A DNA stretch of 64,000 nucleotides from Frondihabitans sp. PAMC 28766 (GCF_001577365.1 NZ_CP014513.1:744001-808000); one strand, 5' to 3'. Shown: positions 51,157-61,811, numbered from the stretch's first letter. The notes: generated by a model from the letters alone, not told the origin. A program made the numbers and translations.

Positions 51157-51743
51157 GCTCCTCCGGGTCGGCCTCTTCGAGTCCTCGCCGTCTGGCCGTC
51201 GCTTTTCCGTCCCTCGCGTTCCTTCTCACTGTCGGCTCGCTCCTCGGAAGGCCAAGCGGAGACCTGAGTACATTCGGGCTCGCCGGAGCTGCAGTACGAC
51301 TGATGGTCATCTCCACAGCTGCCGTCGCGTTAATGGCAGGAGTTTGGGCGGCAGCGAAGTGGCTAGATACGCGGGACGAGCGCCAGCCTCTCGGGCTTGC
51401 TCGTCCATTGCTGTGGGTTGCTTCCGTTTTTTGCGTCCCCGTAACGGCGACGCTAGTTGCAGCCTCGAGCGCATCGGCACTCGCCATGCTGATCATTGAG
51501 GCCAATATCGTGCTCATCCTCGTGTTTGTTTTCGGCGTTGCGGCAGCGCTCAACCGGAAAGCAAGTCGGCCCCATCACGTTCGCGGACGCGATACCGGTG
51601 CGGCTGTAGCCTTGGCAGCCGGCTCGGTCGGCAGCATCCTGATCACGGCCTTCTTCCCCGTGATGGGTGCAATTGCTCTTATCGCCTTTCTCGGCGGCTG
51701 CTTGGTTGCGTTCGTGACGAGATTCACAACGGCAGGTGACTGA
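51153..51743 (+). CDS. five- or six-helix membrane protein of unknown function
   Basis: A GTG start overlapping the TMEM175 stop gives 196 aa. A Ser-rich N-terminus and hydrophobic segments such as LMVISTAAVALMAGVWAAAKW, LAMLIIEANIVLILVFVFGVAAAL and LITAFFPVMGAIALIAFLGGCLVAFV indicate an integral membrane protein. No family is recognised. It ends the kinase operon. Confidence 0.7.
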   Translation: MSSSGSASSSPRRLAVAFPSLAFLLTVGSLLGRPSGDLSTFGLAGAAVRLMVISTAAVALMAGVWAAAKWLDTRDERQPLGLARPLLWVASVFCVPVTATLVAASSASALAMLIIEANIVLILVFVFGVAAALNRKASRPHHVRGRDTGAAVALAAGSVGSILITAFFPVMGAIALIAFLGGCLVAFVTRFTTAGD

Positions 51744-52218
51744 AATAGCCGGTCTCCGCCGATGACGCGCCAATGGCGTTAAGCGACGGTGAGTCGGGGG
51801 CAGCAGGCGGTGACGATTGAGCAGTCAGGCGTGTGCTTCGTTCCAACTCGCTGATGCGGGCCAAGACGGTCCCGAGACGTTCGGCCGCGCGGACAGGGGT
51901 CAGTTGGCCGTTGTCGCGGAAGTCTCCACGGTCATCCGTGCGTTCAACGGGGCCGGGACGTGCACGTTTTTTGGGGGCGATGGCTCCTTTGAGGCAGCGG
52001 AGGATGTGTTTGGAGCTGCCGTTTGAACCAGGTCGGTTGGCCGCCTCACTTTCTCCCCGTGGGGTTTGCCCGTTCGCTCGCCATTCCTGGACCGCCAGTC
52101 CCTAACCTTCAGCGCCGGCTGGTCGTTCGAGAAATGCCTTCGACGGCGGATCGCTTACCGAACCTCGCTTTCAAGGACAGCAGCACAAGCGTCGTATAAG
52201 TCAGCCTGCCGCGACGAC
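51744..52218. other. intergenic region, no gene seen
   Basis: About 475 bases. Several short overlapping frames exist on the plus strand, with none supported by a ribosome site or domain. I see no clear terminator or repeat. Confidence 0.4.
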
Positions 52219-52686
52219 CTACAGGTCGTCGTACAGCGCGGCAAGCTGCAGCAGTGCGTCCGCGATCCCTACCGTCTCCGCGGCGGAGAGAGCGCCGAAC
52301 GTCCGGGAGAGCCGAGCGTCGAGAAACGCGGCCCGGGACTCATGCCGCGCGCGACCCGTTGGCGTCAAGTGCACCGTCACGGCTCGCTGGTCCTTCTGCT
52401 GTCCGCGCCTTCGTTCCACCAGCCCTTCCCGTTCGAGGCGGTGCAGCAGCTGCGTTGTCCCCGCACCGGAAATCTCGACGGCGTCGGCCAGCTGCGCGAC
52501 CGTCAGTGCACCGCGCGCGGCCAGGGCGCCGAGTGCTCGCGCCTGAGGAAGCGAAAGTGCTTCGTCGCCCCGCGTCGCCCGCCCTCGGAGGCGTGCATCG
52601 GCACTACTCAATCGGTACGCAGCTCGCGACAGGGACTGGAGCGCCTCCTGCTTGTTTGCCGATTCGCCTTTTTCGCGCTCGTTCAT
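52219..52686 (-). CDS. MarR family regulator
   Basis: The protein has 155 aa. The winged helix reads LSLPQARALGALAARGALTVAQLADAVEISGAGTTQLLHRLEREGLVERRRGQQKDQRAVTVHLTPTG, with the Asp-Arg wing motif DQRAV. It is divergent from an alpha/beta hydrolase gene, and the 74-bp gap contains a near-perfect palindrome suited to a MarR dimer. It probably represses both genes. Confidence 0.92.
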   Translation of the reverse strand: MNEREKGESANKQEALQSLSRAAYRLSSADARLRGRATRGDEALSLPQARALGALAARGALTVAQLADAVEISGAGTTQLLHRLEREGLVERRRGQQKDQRAVTVHLTPTGRARHESRAAFLDARLSRTFGALSAAETVGIADALLQLAALYDDL

Positions 52687-52725
52687 ACTCCTCCTTGACT
52701 TCGGCCGGTCGCCTCAGCATACTAG

Positions 52726-52752
52726 CTAAGAACTTATTCGATAAGTACTTAG
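52726..52752. promoter_or_regulatory. MarR operator palindrome
   Basis: CTAAGAACTTAT and ATAAGTACTTAG are inverse copies at 11 of 12 positions around TCG, spanning 27 bp. The right arm ends 8 bp before the hydrolase start and overlaps its AGGAG ribosome site, so binding would block expression. Confidence 0.8.
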
Positions 52753-52760
52753 GAGAAATC

Positions 52761-54017
52761 ATGACGACACGATCCACTGGTCAGAGCTGGGCGCTCGATA
52801 TCGCTCTCGCCCAAGGGGGATTCGATGCTCTGCACCCTCAGGCCAAAGGCACCATGGTCGAACTGGGGCACAACGCCACTGACTTCGACAAAGTGTTCGC
52901 CCTAGTGAAGAGCGGTGCCATGTTGCCGAAGGCATGGGCGACCATCGCCTTCCAGGCCGAGCAACGCGCCCAGCACCACGAGGAGCACGGTTACGGCCGC
53001 ACCGCCGCCGATCTTTACACGCGGGCGGCAGTCATGTTCGGACGGGCCCAGTACTCGATCTTCGACAGCACCGATCCGCGAAAGATCATGCTGCGCGAGC
53101 ACTGCGACCACGCCGTCGACCGCCTAGCGGAACTTCGCGGGGGCGTCGTGCGCCGGGTCGAGATCCCCTTCGAGGGTAAAACCCTCTTCGCGCTGCTCCA
53201 TCTTCCTTCGACTCCGGCACGGAACGCGTCCGCAGTCATTCTGGGACCGGGCATGGACATGATCAAAGAGGACTACATCCAAATCGCCGAGCGCTACTAC
53301 ACATCGCAGGGAGTCGTTGCCCTCTCCATCGAGGGTCCCGGGCAGGGGCAGACCCGGTCAGAAGGGCTCACCGTCGACCTCGACAACTACTCACGTGCCA
53401 TCGACGCTTACGTCGACTACCTGGCTGCTCTGGACGAAGTAGATGCCGGACGGATTGGCATGTTCGGCATCAGCATGAGTGGACACTGGGGCCTCGCCGC
53501 AGCGTCGAGAAAAGACCACGGCCTGCGTGCACTCGCATCGTTCGAGGGCGTGACCGGAACGTTCGAAACGATTTTCGAACGCGCTCAGCCGACCTTCAAG
53601 AACAACTACCTTTACATGACCGGCTACACGGACGAGACGCTCTTCGACTCAGAGATCGCCCGCCGGATGCCGCTCGGCGACCGAGTGCGCGACATTGACA
53701 TCCCCGTCCTCATGGCGCAGGGCGAGTTCGACGAGCTCACGCCACTCGAGGAGGCACTCGCCACCTACGAGAAGATCACGGCACCCAAGCAGATGCGCGT
53801 CTTCGAGGGTGAGTTTCACCCGCTCGGAGGCGTCGCAGCCGAAATGTGCCGGTTCGGAGCCGATTGGCTCTCGCGCGCCCTCACGGGAGAGTTCGACGGA
53901 ACGAGCATGGACGAGCGGTACTTCGTGCACACCGACGGCGACACGACGGACGGATCGGCCGACCCCACATGGTGGAACGGCGAAATGCCTGTGTCGCTCG
54001 AGCAGGCACGTCGCTAA
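52761..54017 (+). CDS. alpha/beta hydrolase, FrsA/DUF1100-like (pseudooxynicotine hydrolase type)
   Basis: The ATG at 52761 after AGGAG gives 418 aa. An N-terminal helical cap (residues about 1-130, YGRTAADLYTRAAVMFGRAQYS) precedes the core. The nucleophile elbow is IGMFGISMSGHWG, the acid is in GEFDELTP and the His in GEFHPLGG. The architecture resembles C-C bond hydrolases such as 2,6-dihydroxypseudooxynicotine hydrolase. It is controlled by the divergent MarR gene. Confidence 0.85.
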   Translation: MTTRSTGQSWALDIALAQGGFDALHPQAKGTMVELGHNATDFDKVFALVKSGAMLPKAWATIAFQAEQRAQHHEEHGYGRTAADLYTRAAVMFGRAQYSIFDSTDPRKIMLREHCDHAVDRLAELRGGVVRRVEIPFEGKTLFALLHLPSTPARNASAVILGPGMDMIKEDYIQIAERYYTSQGVVALSIEGPGQGQTRSEGLTVDLDNYSRAIDAYVDYLAALDEVDAGRIGMFGISMSGHWGLAAASRKDHGLRALASFEGVTGTFETIFERAQPTFKNNYLYMTGYTDETLFDSEIARRMPLGDRVRDIDIPVLMAQGEFDELTPLEEALATYEKITAPKQMRVFEGEFHPLGGVAAEMCRFGADWLSRALTGEFDGTSMDERYFVHTDGDTTDGSADPTWWNGEMPVSLEQARR

Positions 54018-54033
54018 CTCCGGCAAGAGTTCT

Positions 54034-55050
54034 TCAGGGTGCGGTGCCGTCCACGGCGAAGTCGTCCACGGCCCGCACCTCGTCGTTGGTCAGTGGATCG
54101 CCCCTTAGGCTGTCCAGGCAATCGTCGAGTTGGTTGACGGACGAGGCCCCAATGAGGGCGGACGTCACCGCCTTGTGACGAAGGGCCCAAGTGAGGGCCA
54201 ATTGCGGGAGTGTCTGTCCTCGCGCGGAAGCGATCTCCTGGAGAGCCGCCACGCGAAGCAGGTAGTCGGGGTTCGTTGCGTCTCCATCAAACCAACGACT
54301 CGCGGCTCCTCGCGATCCGCTCGGAGCGGAACCTTTCAGGTAACGCCCAGAGAGTAGACCGCCGGCTAAGGGCGCGTATGCGACCGATCCAATTCCGAGG
54401 TCGATCAGAACATCGAAGAGTCCTTGCTCGGCGACACGATCGAACATGTTGTAGCGCGGCTGATGCAAAGACAGGGGCACGCCTTCAGATTCAAGAGCCT
54501 CAGCAGCTGCCACCGTCTCTTCGGGAGAGTAATTCGAGATCCCGACATAAAGCGCCTTGCCGAATCGAACGGCATCCGCAAGGGCTGAGGCTGTCTCCTC
54601 AATCGGCGTATCCGGATCGGGCCGATGCGAGTAGAAGATGTCGACGTAGTCGAGGTTGAGGCGAGCCAGGCTCTGGTCGAGGGAGGCCAGCATGTGCTTG
54701 CGCGAGCCGCCGGATCCGTGCGGCCCTTGCCACATGTCGTAGCCAGCCTTGGTCGACACAACGAGCTCGTCCCGGTAGCGGAGAAGATCGTGTGCAATAA
54801 TCTCGCCGAAGCGACATTCAGCGGCTCCCGGTGGCGGCCCGTAGTTGTTGGCGAGATCGAAGTGGGTCACGCCTCGATCGAACGCGTGAAGGACGATATC
54901 GCTCTGCGTGTCGGCTGAGCGGTCGGTGCCGAAGTTGTTCCACAGGCCGAGGGAGATTTTAGGAAGTCGAAGGCCGCTGCGCCCCGCTCGTTCGTAGGGC
55001 AGCGCCGCGTAACGCTCAGGCGCCGCAGCGAATCCAGGAGACGAGTTCAT
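54034..55050 (-). CDS. aldo/keto reductase, YghZ-like
   Basis: The ATG at 55050 overlaps the corrected stop of the GH38 gene (ATGA) and gives 338 aa. The catalytic residues are visible: Asp in THFDLANNYG, Lys in VVSTKAGYDMW and His in DIFYSHRPD. NADPH site residues lie in the C-terminal LIGASSVNQL. The family (L-glyceraldehyde 3-phosphate reductase-like) reduces aldehydes. It is the last gene of the glycan operon and may reduce a released sugar or detoxify aldehydes. Confidence 0.9.
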   Translation of the reverse strand: MNSSPGFAAAPERYAALPYERAGRSGLRLPKISLGLWNNFGTDRSADTQSDIVLHAFDRGVTHFDLANNYGPPPGAAECRFGEIIAHDLLRYRDELVVSTKAGYDMWQGPHGSGGSRKHMLASLDQSLARLNLDYVDIFYSHRPDPDTPIEETASALADAVRFGKALYVGISNYSPEETVAAAEALESEGVPLSLHQPRYNMFDRVAEQGLFDVLIDLGIGSVAYAPLAGGLLSGRYLKGSAPSGSRGAASRWFDGDATNPDYLLRVAALQEIASARGQTLPQLALTWALRHKAVTSALIGASSVNQLDDCLDSLRGDPLTNDEVRAVDDFAVDGTAP

Positions 55051-57820
55051 TCTGCCTCGGCGTTGAGAAGTCGAATCGAGCAGATCTCCCAAGGACCCAA
55101 ATGCACTGTCAGGTCGCCGTCCGCACTCGCGCGAGTCGTCTCGCTTCCGAGCAGATCGACGTGCACGACCGAGTCGAACGCCCCCCGATTCGAGCCGAGG
55201 TCGGGGTGTCCGTCATGGCGATGAGTCGAACCTCGATGGCGTCGCCGATCCTGTGGATGGCGCTGACCGCTACGCCGCGCCCCTCGACTCTGAGCCCCGC
55301 CCGGGAGCCCGGGAGGTGAAGGACTTCTCCCGTTCCACGGGCAACGAGGAGGTCTCGACGAAACTCGTCGGCGAGACGGACGGCTTCAGCATCCTCGTAT
55401 CCGTGCGGAGATGGCAGGATCGCGACACTCGTCCAATGATGAATCCCAAGGTCCTGTGCTCCCGGAATCGGGATCTCGCTGGCGGCGGGTTCGTCGCGCA
55501 GTGGATGCAGATTCACGCTGATGGCTCCTACGGCTCGCAGAAGGGTGAGGGCGAGTTCGCGTCCGTTCTCGACAATCTCGTACTCACTCGGATGAGTGAG
55601 AAGGAGGGTCGCGGGGCCGGCAGTGACAAACGAACTGGCAGGATACGTGGGAAGCGGAAATTCTCCCCATCCGCCCTCCCCCTCGAGGCCGCGCCGAGTC
55701 ACCGAGAATTGCCCTTCGGATTCCGAGTGAGTGACAGGCTCCGGAAGTGGAATATGCAGGCGAAGTCGATGATTCTTGGCTGCATTTACGAACGCCACAC
55801 TGAGCCGGACGAAGGGTTCCCCGATTCGGACCTCGATGAACGTGGAAGTCGCAACGGACACGGTCGCGGCGCTTCGGCGATCGACGTCCTCATCCAGGGC
55901 AGCAGGCCAGGCATAGGTCCGATCGACTCGCAGGATGGCGCGAACCGGCCCGTCTTCGACGACCGACACATTCACGGACTCCGGTACGTCCACGACGACG
56001 TCGTGATTCAAGCTTCCGTAGTTGTAGCTGTCTCCGCGATCGCCCCCGTCCACGAGCCTTCCGACGCCACTCAGTGTGGTCCCATCAGCGGCGGTCACGC
56101 TGAAGCACCCGTCGTCGGTAACGACGGCGCGGACAAGGCCGTTGTCGACGGACCGGCTCGTGCTTCGCGCCTGCTGCGACGCCCTCGGCGTCGGGTGGGT
56201 GCCGGTCGAACCGATCACGTCGAGGGCGCTCTGGGCGCCGGTCACCGTGAAGGACGCCACCCCGGAGGCGGGAACCGGCAGTGCCACAAGGACGCGGGAT
56301 CGTCGTTGAGCGAGGGTCCGGACTCGCCACTGGCCCTTGGCCTCCTTTGTCGCCTGTGTGAGGCGACTAAGCAGGTCGAGCAGGTCGAATTCCGGTTCCA
56401 CTGCCACCTCGGCCAGGTGGAAGGTCAGCTCGCCCGGCTCGATCGAATAGTGGTCGATTTGAAGTCCAAACAACTCGCGTCTGTGGATGCGACGGAGAAC
56501 GCGATGGACCGCCGCCGCCGCCATAGTCTCGTCCGCGAGCACTTCTGGAGAGTCGTGAAGAAACTGGGCAGGAACAACAACGCCGTCTCCCGTGATGGCT
56601 ACGACGTTGGCGGGATCGACGGCCACCGGCACGTCGACCTCGACGACCCCGGTTCGGTCCATCGCGCAGGTGGAGGCGACAACGAAGCCGCTCGGCCCGA
56701 CCGTTGCGGCCAATTCGGCCAGAACGGAATCGCGAATCGCACGACCAGCGTGGGTGGCCTCTGCGAGGCGCGAAGCGACCTGCTCCACCGTCTCGTCGGT
56801 TCCAGACCCCACCACGGAATCATGAGCCGTTGACTCGACGATTTTGTGCCACGCCATGTCGAAGAAAGGTTCGAATGACCTCATGGTCCACTGAGCGGCG
56901 AGCCTCTCAGCGTCGTCCACAGTCCGCTCAGCCCGTGCCATTGCCTCCTTCAAATTCTTCCGAATCGAAAGCACCCCGGGGAGGATGTTGCCGCGCGCAT
57001 GGCTGCGAAGCTCGCCGTGGACGGCGACGAGATCCGATCCGTCCACAAAGTTCGACAGGTACTCCTCGAGCGTCGCAACCCGGATGGGAAGCTCCTCGCT
57101 GTCATGCTCCCTGACCAACGTCATGAGCCGAGGATTGGGAAGTGCATGGTCGGTGCCAGCCATCGCCAGGACGTCGTCTTCGCCCCACCGGTCGGCCGTC
57201 ACTCCGCGGTAGTCCCGAATACTCCTCGTCAATTCGTCGGGGGTGAGCAGGATGTCCATGCCATTCCCGTACCCATCAAAGAGGTACTCGACCCTGACCG
57301 AGGAACCGTCCGGAGCCGACCAGCGAAACGCGTGTCCACTGACCCGCCCTGGGACACCTCTCCATAGGGCCGTGTGCTCGAGGCCCGCTTTTCTCAGAAT
57401 CTGCGGCATCTGCGCGATGTGGCCAAACATATCCGGCAGATAGCCGATGCTTGAGGCGCCGCCTAGACGTTCTGCCGCCTGGTGGCCCAACCGAAGGTTA
57501 CGAACGATGGTCTCTCCGCTGGAAAGGAATTCGTCCATCAGGATGAGCCAAGGCCCCAGAGAAAGCTGGCCTCGGAGTACGGCTGCTCGAACGCGGTCTT
57601 CATTCTCAGGTCGCATTTCGAGGTAGTCGAGGATGGCTGCTGTCTGTCCGTCGAGGGTAAACCGGAAGCCGGCGTCGCCCTCGATCCGGTCCAGGACGTC
57701 GTCCAGCGCCTCGACGAGGCGAAATCTGAACACGTGGAAGGGCTCGTACCACTCCCTATCCCAATGGGTGTGGGGCACGAAGACGATTCCAGGGTTGCGG
57801 TGGGATGACAAGTCGGTCAT
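55047..57820 (-). pseudogene. GH38 alpha-mannosidase, C-terminal frameshift
   Basis: The ATG at 57820 opens a frame of about 925 aa when corrected. Zinc ligands lie in VPHTHWDREWY (His19, Asp21), and the nucleophile region is GYLPDMFGHIAQMP (Asp130). The GH38 middle domain and C-terminal beta domains follow. Near the end the frame departs into RSTRSCTSICSEA. One added G in the six-G run at 55181-55186 (minus strand) restores GGAFDSVVHVDLLG and LTVHLGPWEICSIRLLNAEAE, stopping at 55047 in overlap with the reductase. As that tail is conserved in character, the break may be a sequence error. The enzyme is cytosolic and releases alpha-mannose. Confidence 0.82.
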
Positions 57821-57860
57821 GGTCGTATGTCTTTCAGTGGTTGCAGACGCGCTGCAGGAA

Positions 57861-60014
57861 TCAAATGGAGGTGACTCGAAGCAGGAACGATTGCTCAGGT
57901 CGAAGGGTGGGCAATTGGAGTCCAGCACTGCCGAGGACGCGACCCGACATCGTCAACGAATCCCGCATCCAGTCGGGCTGAGAGTCTGAGACTTCTCCGA
58001 GGCGATTCTGGAACGGGACGCTGACGGCATACACACGCTTGGGGTCCAGCCCGGGCAGCGCGACCCGGCCGGGAGGCCAGGTCACCGATCGGCTCATGGC
58101 AGTGACGCTGAAAAGACCCTTTTCGAGGTCACGGCTGACAACTCCGGAAATGCGAAGACCTTCGTCGGGATGATCGGAGTTGACGACAGTCCCAGTGTGG
58201 AGCAGGAGGCGATTGGCCTTGTAGAACTGGATCCATTCTGCGAGTAGCGCCGTGTCACCGAGGTCCAGGGTTCGAACGTCGAGTTCAAGACCGAAGTGAT
58301 TCCACATCGAAGTCTGGGCGCGGAAGTCCAGGCTGTGCTGGCGTCCCGTGGTGTGCGATGGCGACGAACCCACGTGTGACCCGATGAGTTCCGGCGGAAC
58401 AACGAGAGTCGTCTCGCGGTGCATCCGACGGCGTTCCAGGGGATCGACGGTGTCGCTTCCCCAGACGCGCTGCGCATGATCGAGGATGCCGAGGTCCACC
58501 CGTCCCCCTCCCGACGCGCACGATTCGAGTTCGAGTCCAGGATGAGCCGAGCGGAGTTCATCCATGAGCCTGTACACCGCAAGGTTCTGCTTGTGAATGG
58601 CCGGACGTCCGTCCGGCTGATGGCCGGCTTCGACGAGTTGACGATTGTGGTCCCACTTGAGGGCGGCGATGTCGTAGCGCGTGAGGAGATCGTTTAGCGC
58701 GGCGAAAATATAGTCATATGCCTCCGGATGGGTGAGATCGAGGACGTGCTGGCGACGCGAACTGTAACCGTGTCGACCACCTGCTTCGAACAGCCATTCC
58801 GGGTGCTCCCGCGCGAGGTCGGAATCACGATTGACCATCTCCGGCTCGACCCAGAGACCGAAGTCAAGGCCAAGACTTTTTACATGGTCGATAAGGGGTC
58901 CGAGACCATTTGGCCATACCTGTTTCGAGACCGTCCAGTCTCCGAGTCCGGAGGAATCATCCCGGCGGGATCCGAACCAGCCATCGTCCAACACGAAGCG
59001 TTCGACTCCGAGCTCTGCTGCGTGATCCGCGAGCTCGGTCAGGACGGCGAGGTCTTGCTTGAAGTACACCGCCTCCCACGTGTTGATGACGACGGGTCGA
59101 GGAGATCGGGGGTACGCCCGTCCTGTTCGCACGTGCTCATGGAAACGGGCACTCATGGCGTCCAGCCCGTCGGCGTAGGAGCCTAAGAACCACGGCGAGG
59201 TGTACGCCTCGCCCGTCGTGAGAACGACCTCGCCGCTCTGCAGGAGTTCGGATCCTCCAATGACGCGTGCTCCGTTGTAGATTCGCTCCGCGTAAAGGTT
59301 CTGGTTGCCGCTGAACGCTAAGTGAGTTGCCCAGACCTGGCCTCCGCGGTAGCCGAAGCCGGCGACTCCGGCGATGAGCAGGTAAGCCGCGTCTAGGCCG
59401 GTTCTCCCACCACGCTGCTCTCGCGAATGCACTCCCACCGTGAACGGCGAGCGTTGCGCCGAGTGCTCCCGCATGTGTCGGCCCGTGAAGTCGAGGAGTT
59501 CTCCGGCTTCCGTGGGCACGGGAAATGCGAGTCGAAGGGCCTGCAATTGGTACGTGTCACCGTCGTTTTTGAGCGTCGCCCGGGCACGCAGGAGGCCCGA
59601 TTCGAGCAGCTCGATTTCGAGGGTGATCATCAGTTGAGCTACTGCGTCCGCGGCAGTGCAAGCGACCCGATCGCAAAGACGACCGTCGTCGCTCGTGACG
59701 TCCTGCGCGAGCGAGGCGGGCCCGGCCGCAAGGGACGGCGACCAGTCACGCCCGGCTCGTGATCCGTCGATCCCCGGTCGACCGACCCAGCCCGCCTCGT
59801 ATTCGGGGAGAAGTGAGATGTCCCAGGCCTGGTCGTTGGGGTTGTGAGCCATCGGCGGTTTCGCGGTCGCAGAGACCGCGGCGAGATCCTCCGGGGACAG
59901 GTCTCCCAGATCCGCACCCCAGTGGAGGATCCGCGGAAGTCGACCATCGTTGACGGCGAGGACGACGCTGACGCCACTGCGTCGAAGGTGGATGAAGGGA
60001 ACACTTATGGCCAT
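57861..60014 (-). CDS. GH36 alpha-galactosidase
   Basis: The ATG at 60014 after CGGAGA gives 717 aa, the usual size. An N-terminal beta-supersandwich is followed by the TIM barrel with FVLDDGWFG, LWVEPEMVN, the nucleophile Asp in ALKWDHNRQ and the acid/base region in WGSDTVDPLERR. It should cleave terminal alpha-galactosides in the cytosol. It lies 40 bp upstream of the GH38 gene in the same operon. An upstream in-frame extension begins inside the leader and is not preferred. Confidence 0.93.
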   Translation of the reverse strand: MAISVPFIHLRRSGVSVVLAVNDGRLPRILHWGADLGDLSPEDLAAVSATAKPPMAHNPNDQAWDISLLPEYEAGWVGRPGIDGSRAGRDWSPSLAAGPASLAQDVTSDDGRLCDRVACTAADAVAQLMITLEIELLESGLLRARATLKNDGDTYQLQALRLAFPVPTEAGELLDFTGRHMREHSAQRSPFTVGVHSREQRGGRTGLDAAYLLIAGVAGFGYRGGQVWATHLAFSGNQNLYAERIYNGARVIGGSELLQSGEVVLTTGEAYTSPWFLGSYADGLDAMSARFHEHVRTGRAYPRSPRPVVINTWEAVYFKQDLAVLTELADHAAELGVERFVLDDGWFGSRRDDSSGLGDWTVSKQVWPNGLGPLIDHVKSLGLDFGLWVEPEMVNRDSDLAREHPEWLFEAGGRHGYSSRRQHVLDLTHPEAYDYIFAALNDLLTRYDIAALKWDHNRQLVEAGHQPDGRPAIHKQNLAVYRLMDELRSAHPGLELESCASGGGRVDLGILDHAQRVWGSDTVDPLERRRMHRETTLVVPPELIGSHVGSSPSHTTGRQHSLDFRAQTSMWNHFGLELDVRTLDLGDTALLAEWIQFYKANRLLLHTGTVVNSDHPDEGLRISGVVSRDLEKGLFSVTAMSRSVTWPPGRVALPGLDPKRVYAVSVPFQNRLGEVSDSQPDWMRDSLTMSGRVLGSAGLQLPTLRPEQSFLLRVTSI

Positions 60015-60066
60015 GAGAGTCTCCGGGAAATGCGGTGGAATGTCGCAAAAGAAGGTGGGCGGGGTG

Positions 60067-61779
60067 TCAAACGAGAGGTGTCTGTCGAAGAGTGGCTGCA
60101 CGAGCCAAATGCAGGTAGCAGCTGGCTGTCCATGTGTAGGCCAGGTCGCGGAGGCCGCGTCCGGTCAAGGCGTCGAAATTCTCAGCGAAGCCCTCGGCTT
60201 CGCAAAGGAGCCGAAAACGTTGGCTGATGTCGTCAGCGAGCTCGACGTAGCCGGCTGACCTGAGCCCATCCTCGATCAGGACGGTGGGTGGGCCCCAGAC
60301 GGGACCCCGCCAATAGCCATCTGACTGGTAGTCAGGAGAGTCGACCGTCTCAGTGGCCAGTCCGTGGTCGGTGAGAAAGGCCTCCACCCTTACGGCCATC
60401 GCCTCGGACACGGCCTGTGGCAGGAGATCGTGCGCCACCAGCGGAATCAAGTTCAGGAGGCTGCCGTCACTCGGCCGAGAGCCATCGGAGCGCCTGGCCG
60501 CAAAGCCCTTGTCGGTCCAGAGTTCATCGACCACCGCGGTCAGCAACGCGTCACGTTGGAGCCTCCAGCCGTCGCAGCGTGCATCCGCAAGGTCGTCCCC
60601 GATCTCTGCCATGACGTCGAGCTGAATCGCGAGCAGGACGGCGAGGTCCGCACTCTCGACGACACCGTCGCCATCGAAGACGGTGGAGTTGTCCCAGCCG
60701 CTGTCATTGCCGTGCTGGTAGTAGGGAAGCGCTTGCCCCGGTCGTCGCCGAAAGTCGAGCCAGAACCGACTTTGCCGCTCGAGCCCGTTCAGGATGACAG
60801 ACCATTGGCTCGGCTCGAGTTCCAGAAGGGGTCGAAGCGCTCGTAGCGTCCACCCCTGCACCGGAGGCTTCACATATCCGTAAGACACGACTGAGTGGCC
60901 AACCATATCGGGGAGCGCTCCGGAGGGATCTTGAAGATCGAAGGTCATCATGAACTGGTCGAGCGCTGCTGCAGGAAGGCCCGGTGCCAGGGCGAGCGCG
61001 TTAAAGCAGTTGTCCCAACTCCACACGCGGTCCATCCAGTGTTTCGACATGAGGATCGCCTCGCGGGTCACGAAGCCGGCGGGCGACACGGTTGCGGACC
61101 ACAAGACGTAGGCTGCCAATTCTGCTGCAGGAGTCTCGGCAGTCCGCCATGGGGCAATGCTCTCTAGATAGGTCCGGAACGCGTCGCGGTTCCCCGTCTC
61201 GCAGGCAGCGAATGCGCGAGAGGGCCGGAAAGGCGGACTTGCCGTACCAATTTCTTCGATCGCGATCTCCCAGTCGCCGCCCGATACCGCGACGTTCGCT
61301 CGCCCGTCCGGGCCGTGAACAATTTCGGCGGCGCCGTGCAGCGCGGTGATGCGATATCGGAGCCCGGTCTCGTAGGAGTTGAAGGTCGGACAGTCGTTCA
61401 CGGGGTCGAGGAAAAGATACGACCCGGTGAAGGGGCGGTCGGCGACGGCGTCGTAAATCTCGAGGCGCAGCCCGTTACCCCGCAGACGGATCACCTTCGG
61501 TCCGTCGAAGACGGCGCGGATGTCACCGCGCGGTGACGACCACATGGACAGGCTAGGGGTGGCCGAGACGGAGCAGCTGACGGGCTGCGCCGTCCCGGCG
61601 GTTGGAACGAGCCGCAGGACGGCGTTCATTCCCTGCACGTGAGACACGAGATGGACGAACTCACTTGTCGTATGCGGTCCGACAACCTGCGAGAGGTTCA
61701 GCCAGGACCCTTGCGTGCTAAACGGGACCTCGGACAGTTCAAAGCGGGGGCCGATCGTTGCGGCCGAGTTGCCTCTCAC
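60067..61779 (-). CDS. MGH1/GH63-like (alpha/alpha)6-barrel glycosidase
   Basis: A GTG at 61779, just after AAGG, gives 570 aa. An N-terminal beta domain precedes an (alpha/alpha)6 barrel with the GH63/GH37-type segments HWMDRVWSWDNCFNALAL and SDGYWRGPVWGPPTVLIEDGL, which hold the catalytic Asp and substrate-binding Trp residues. Members remove alpha-glucose or mannosyl-glycerate type residues. It is first in the operon with GH36, GH38 and the reductase, divergent from the LacI gene. Confidence 0.85.
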   Translation of the reverse strand: MRGNSAATIGPRFELSEVPFSTQGSWLNLSQVVGPHTTSEFVHLVSHVQGMNAVLRLVPTAGTAQPVSCSVSATPSLSMWSSPRGDIRAVFDGPKVIRLRGNGLRLEIYDAVADRPFTGSYLFLDPVNDCPTFNSYETGLRYRITALHGAAEIVHGPDGRANVAVSGGDWEIAIEEIGTASPPFRPSRAFAACETGNRDAFRTYLESIAPWRTAETPAAELAAYVLWSATVSPAGFVTREAILMSKHWMDRVWSWDNCFNALALAPGLPAAALDQFMMTFDLQDPSGALPDMVGHSVVSYGYVKPPVQGWTLRALRPLLELEPSQWSVILNGLERQSRFWLDFRRRPGQALPYYQHGNDSGWDNSTVFDGDGVVESADLAVLLAIQLDVMAEIGDDLADARCDGWRLQRDALLTAVVDELWTDKGFAARRSDGSRPSDGSLLNLIPLVAHDLLPQAVSEAMAVRVEAFLTDHGLATETVDSPDYQSDGYWRGPVWGPPTVLIEDGLRSAGYVELADDISQRFRLLCEAEGFAENFDALTGRGLRDLAYTWTASCYLHLARAATLRQTPLV

Positions 61780-61811
61780 CCTTGTCCCAAGGCTGGCTTT
61801 TTCAGACGATC

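Noticed and set aside
51817..52105. Overlapping small plus-strand frames before the MarR gene
   Set aside because: Two overlapping frames with no support for either; composition like shadow frames.
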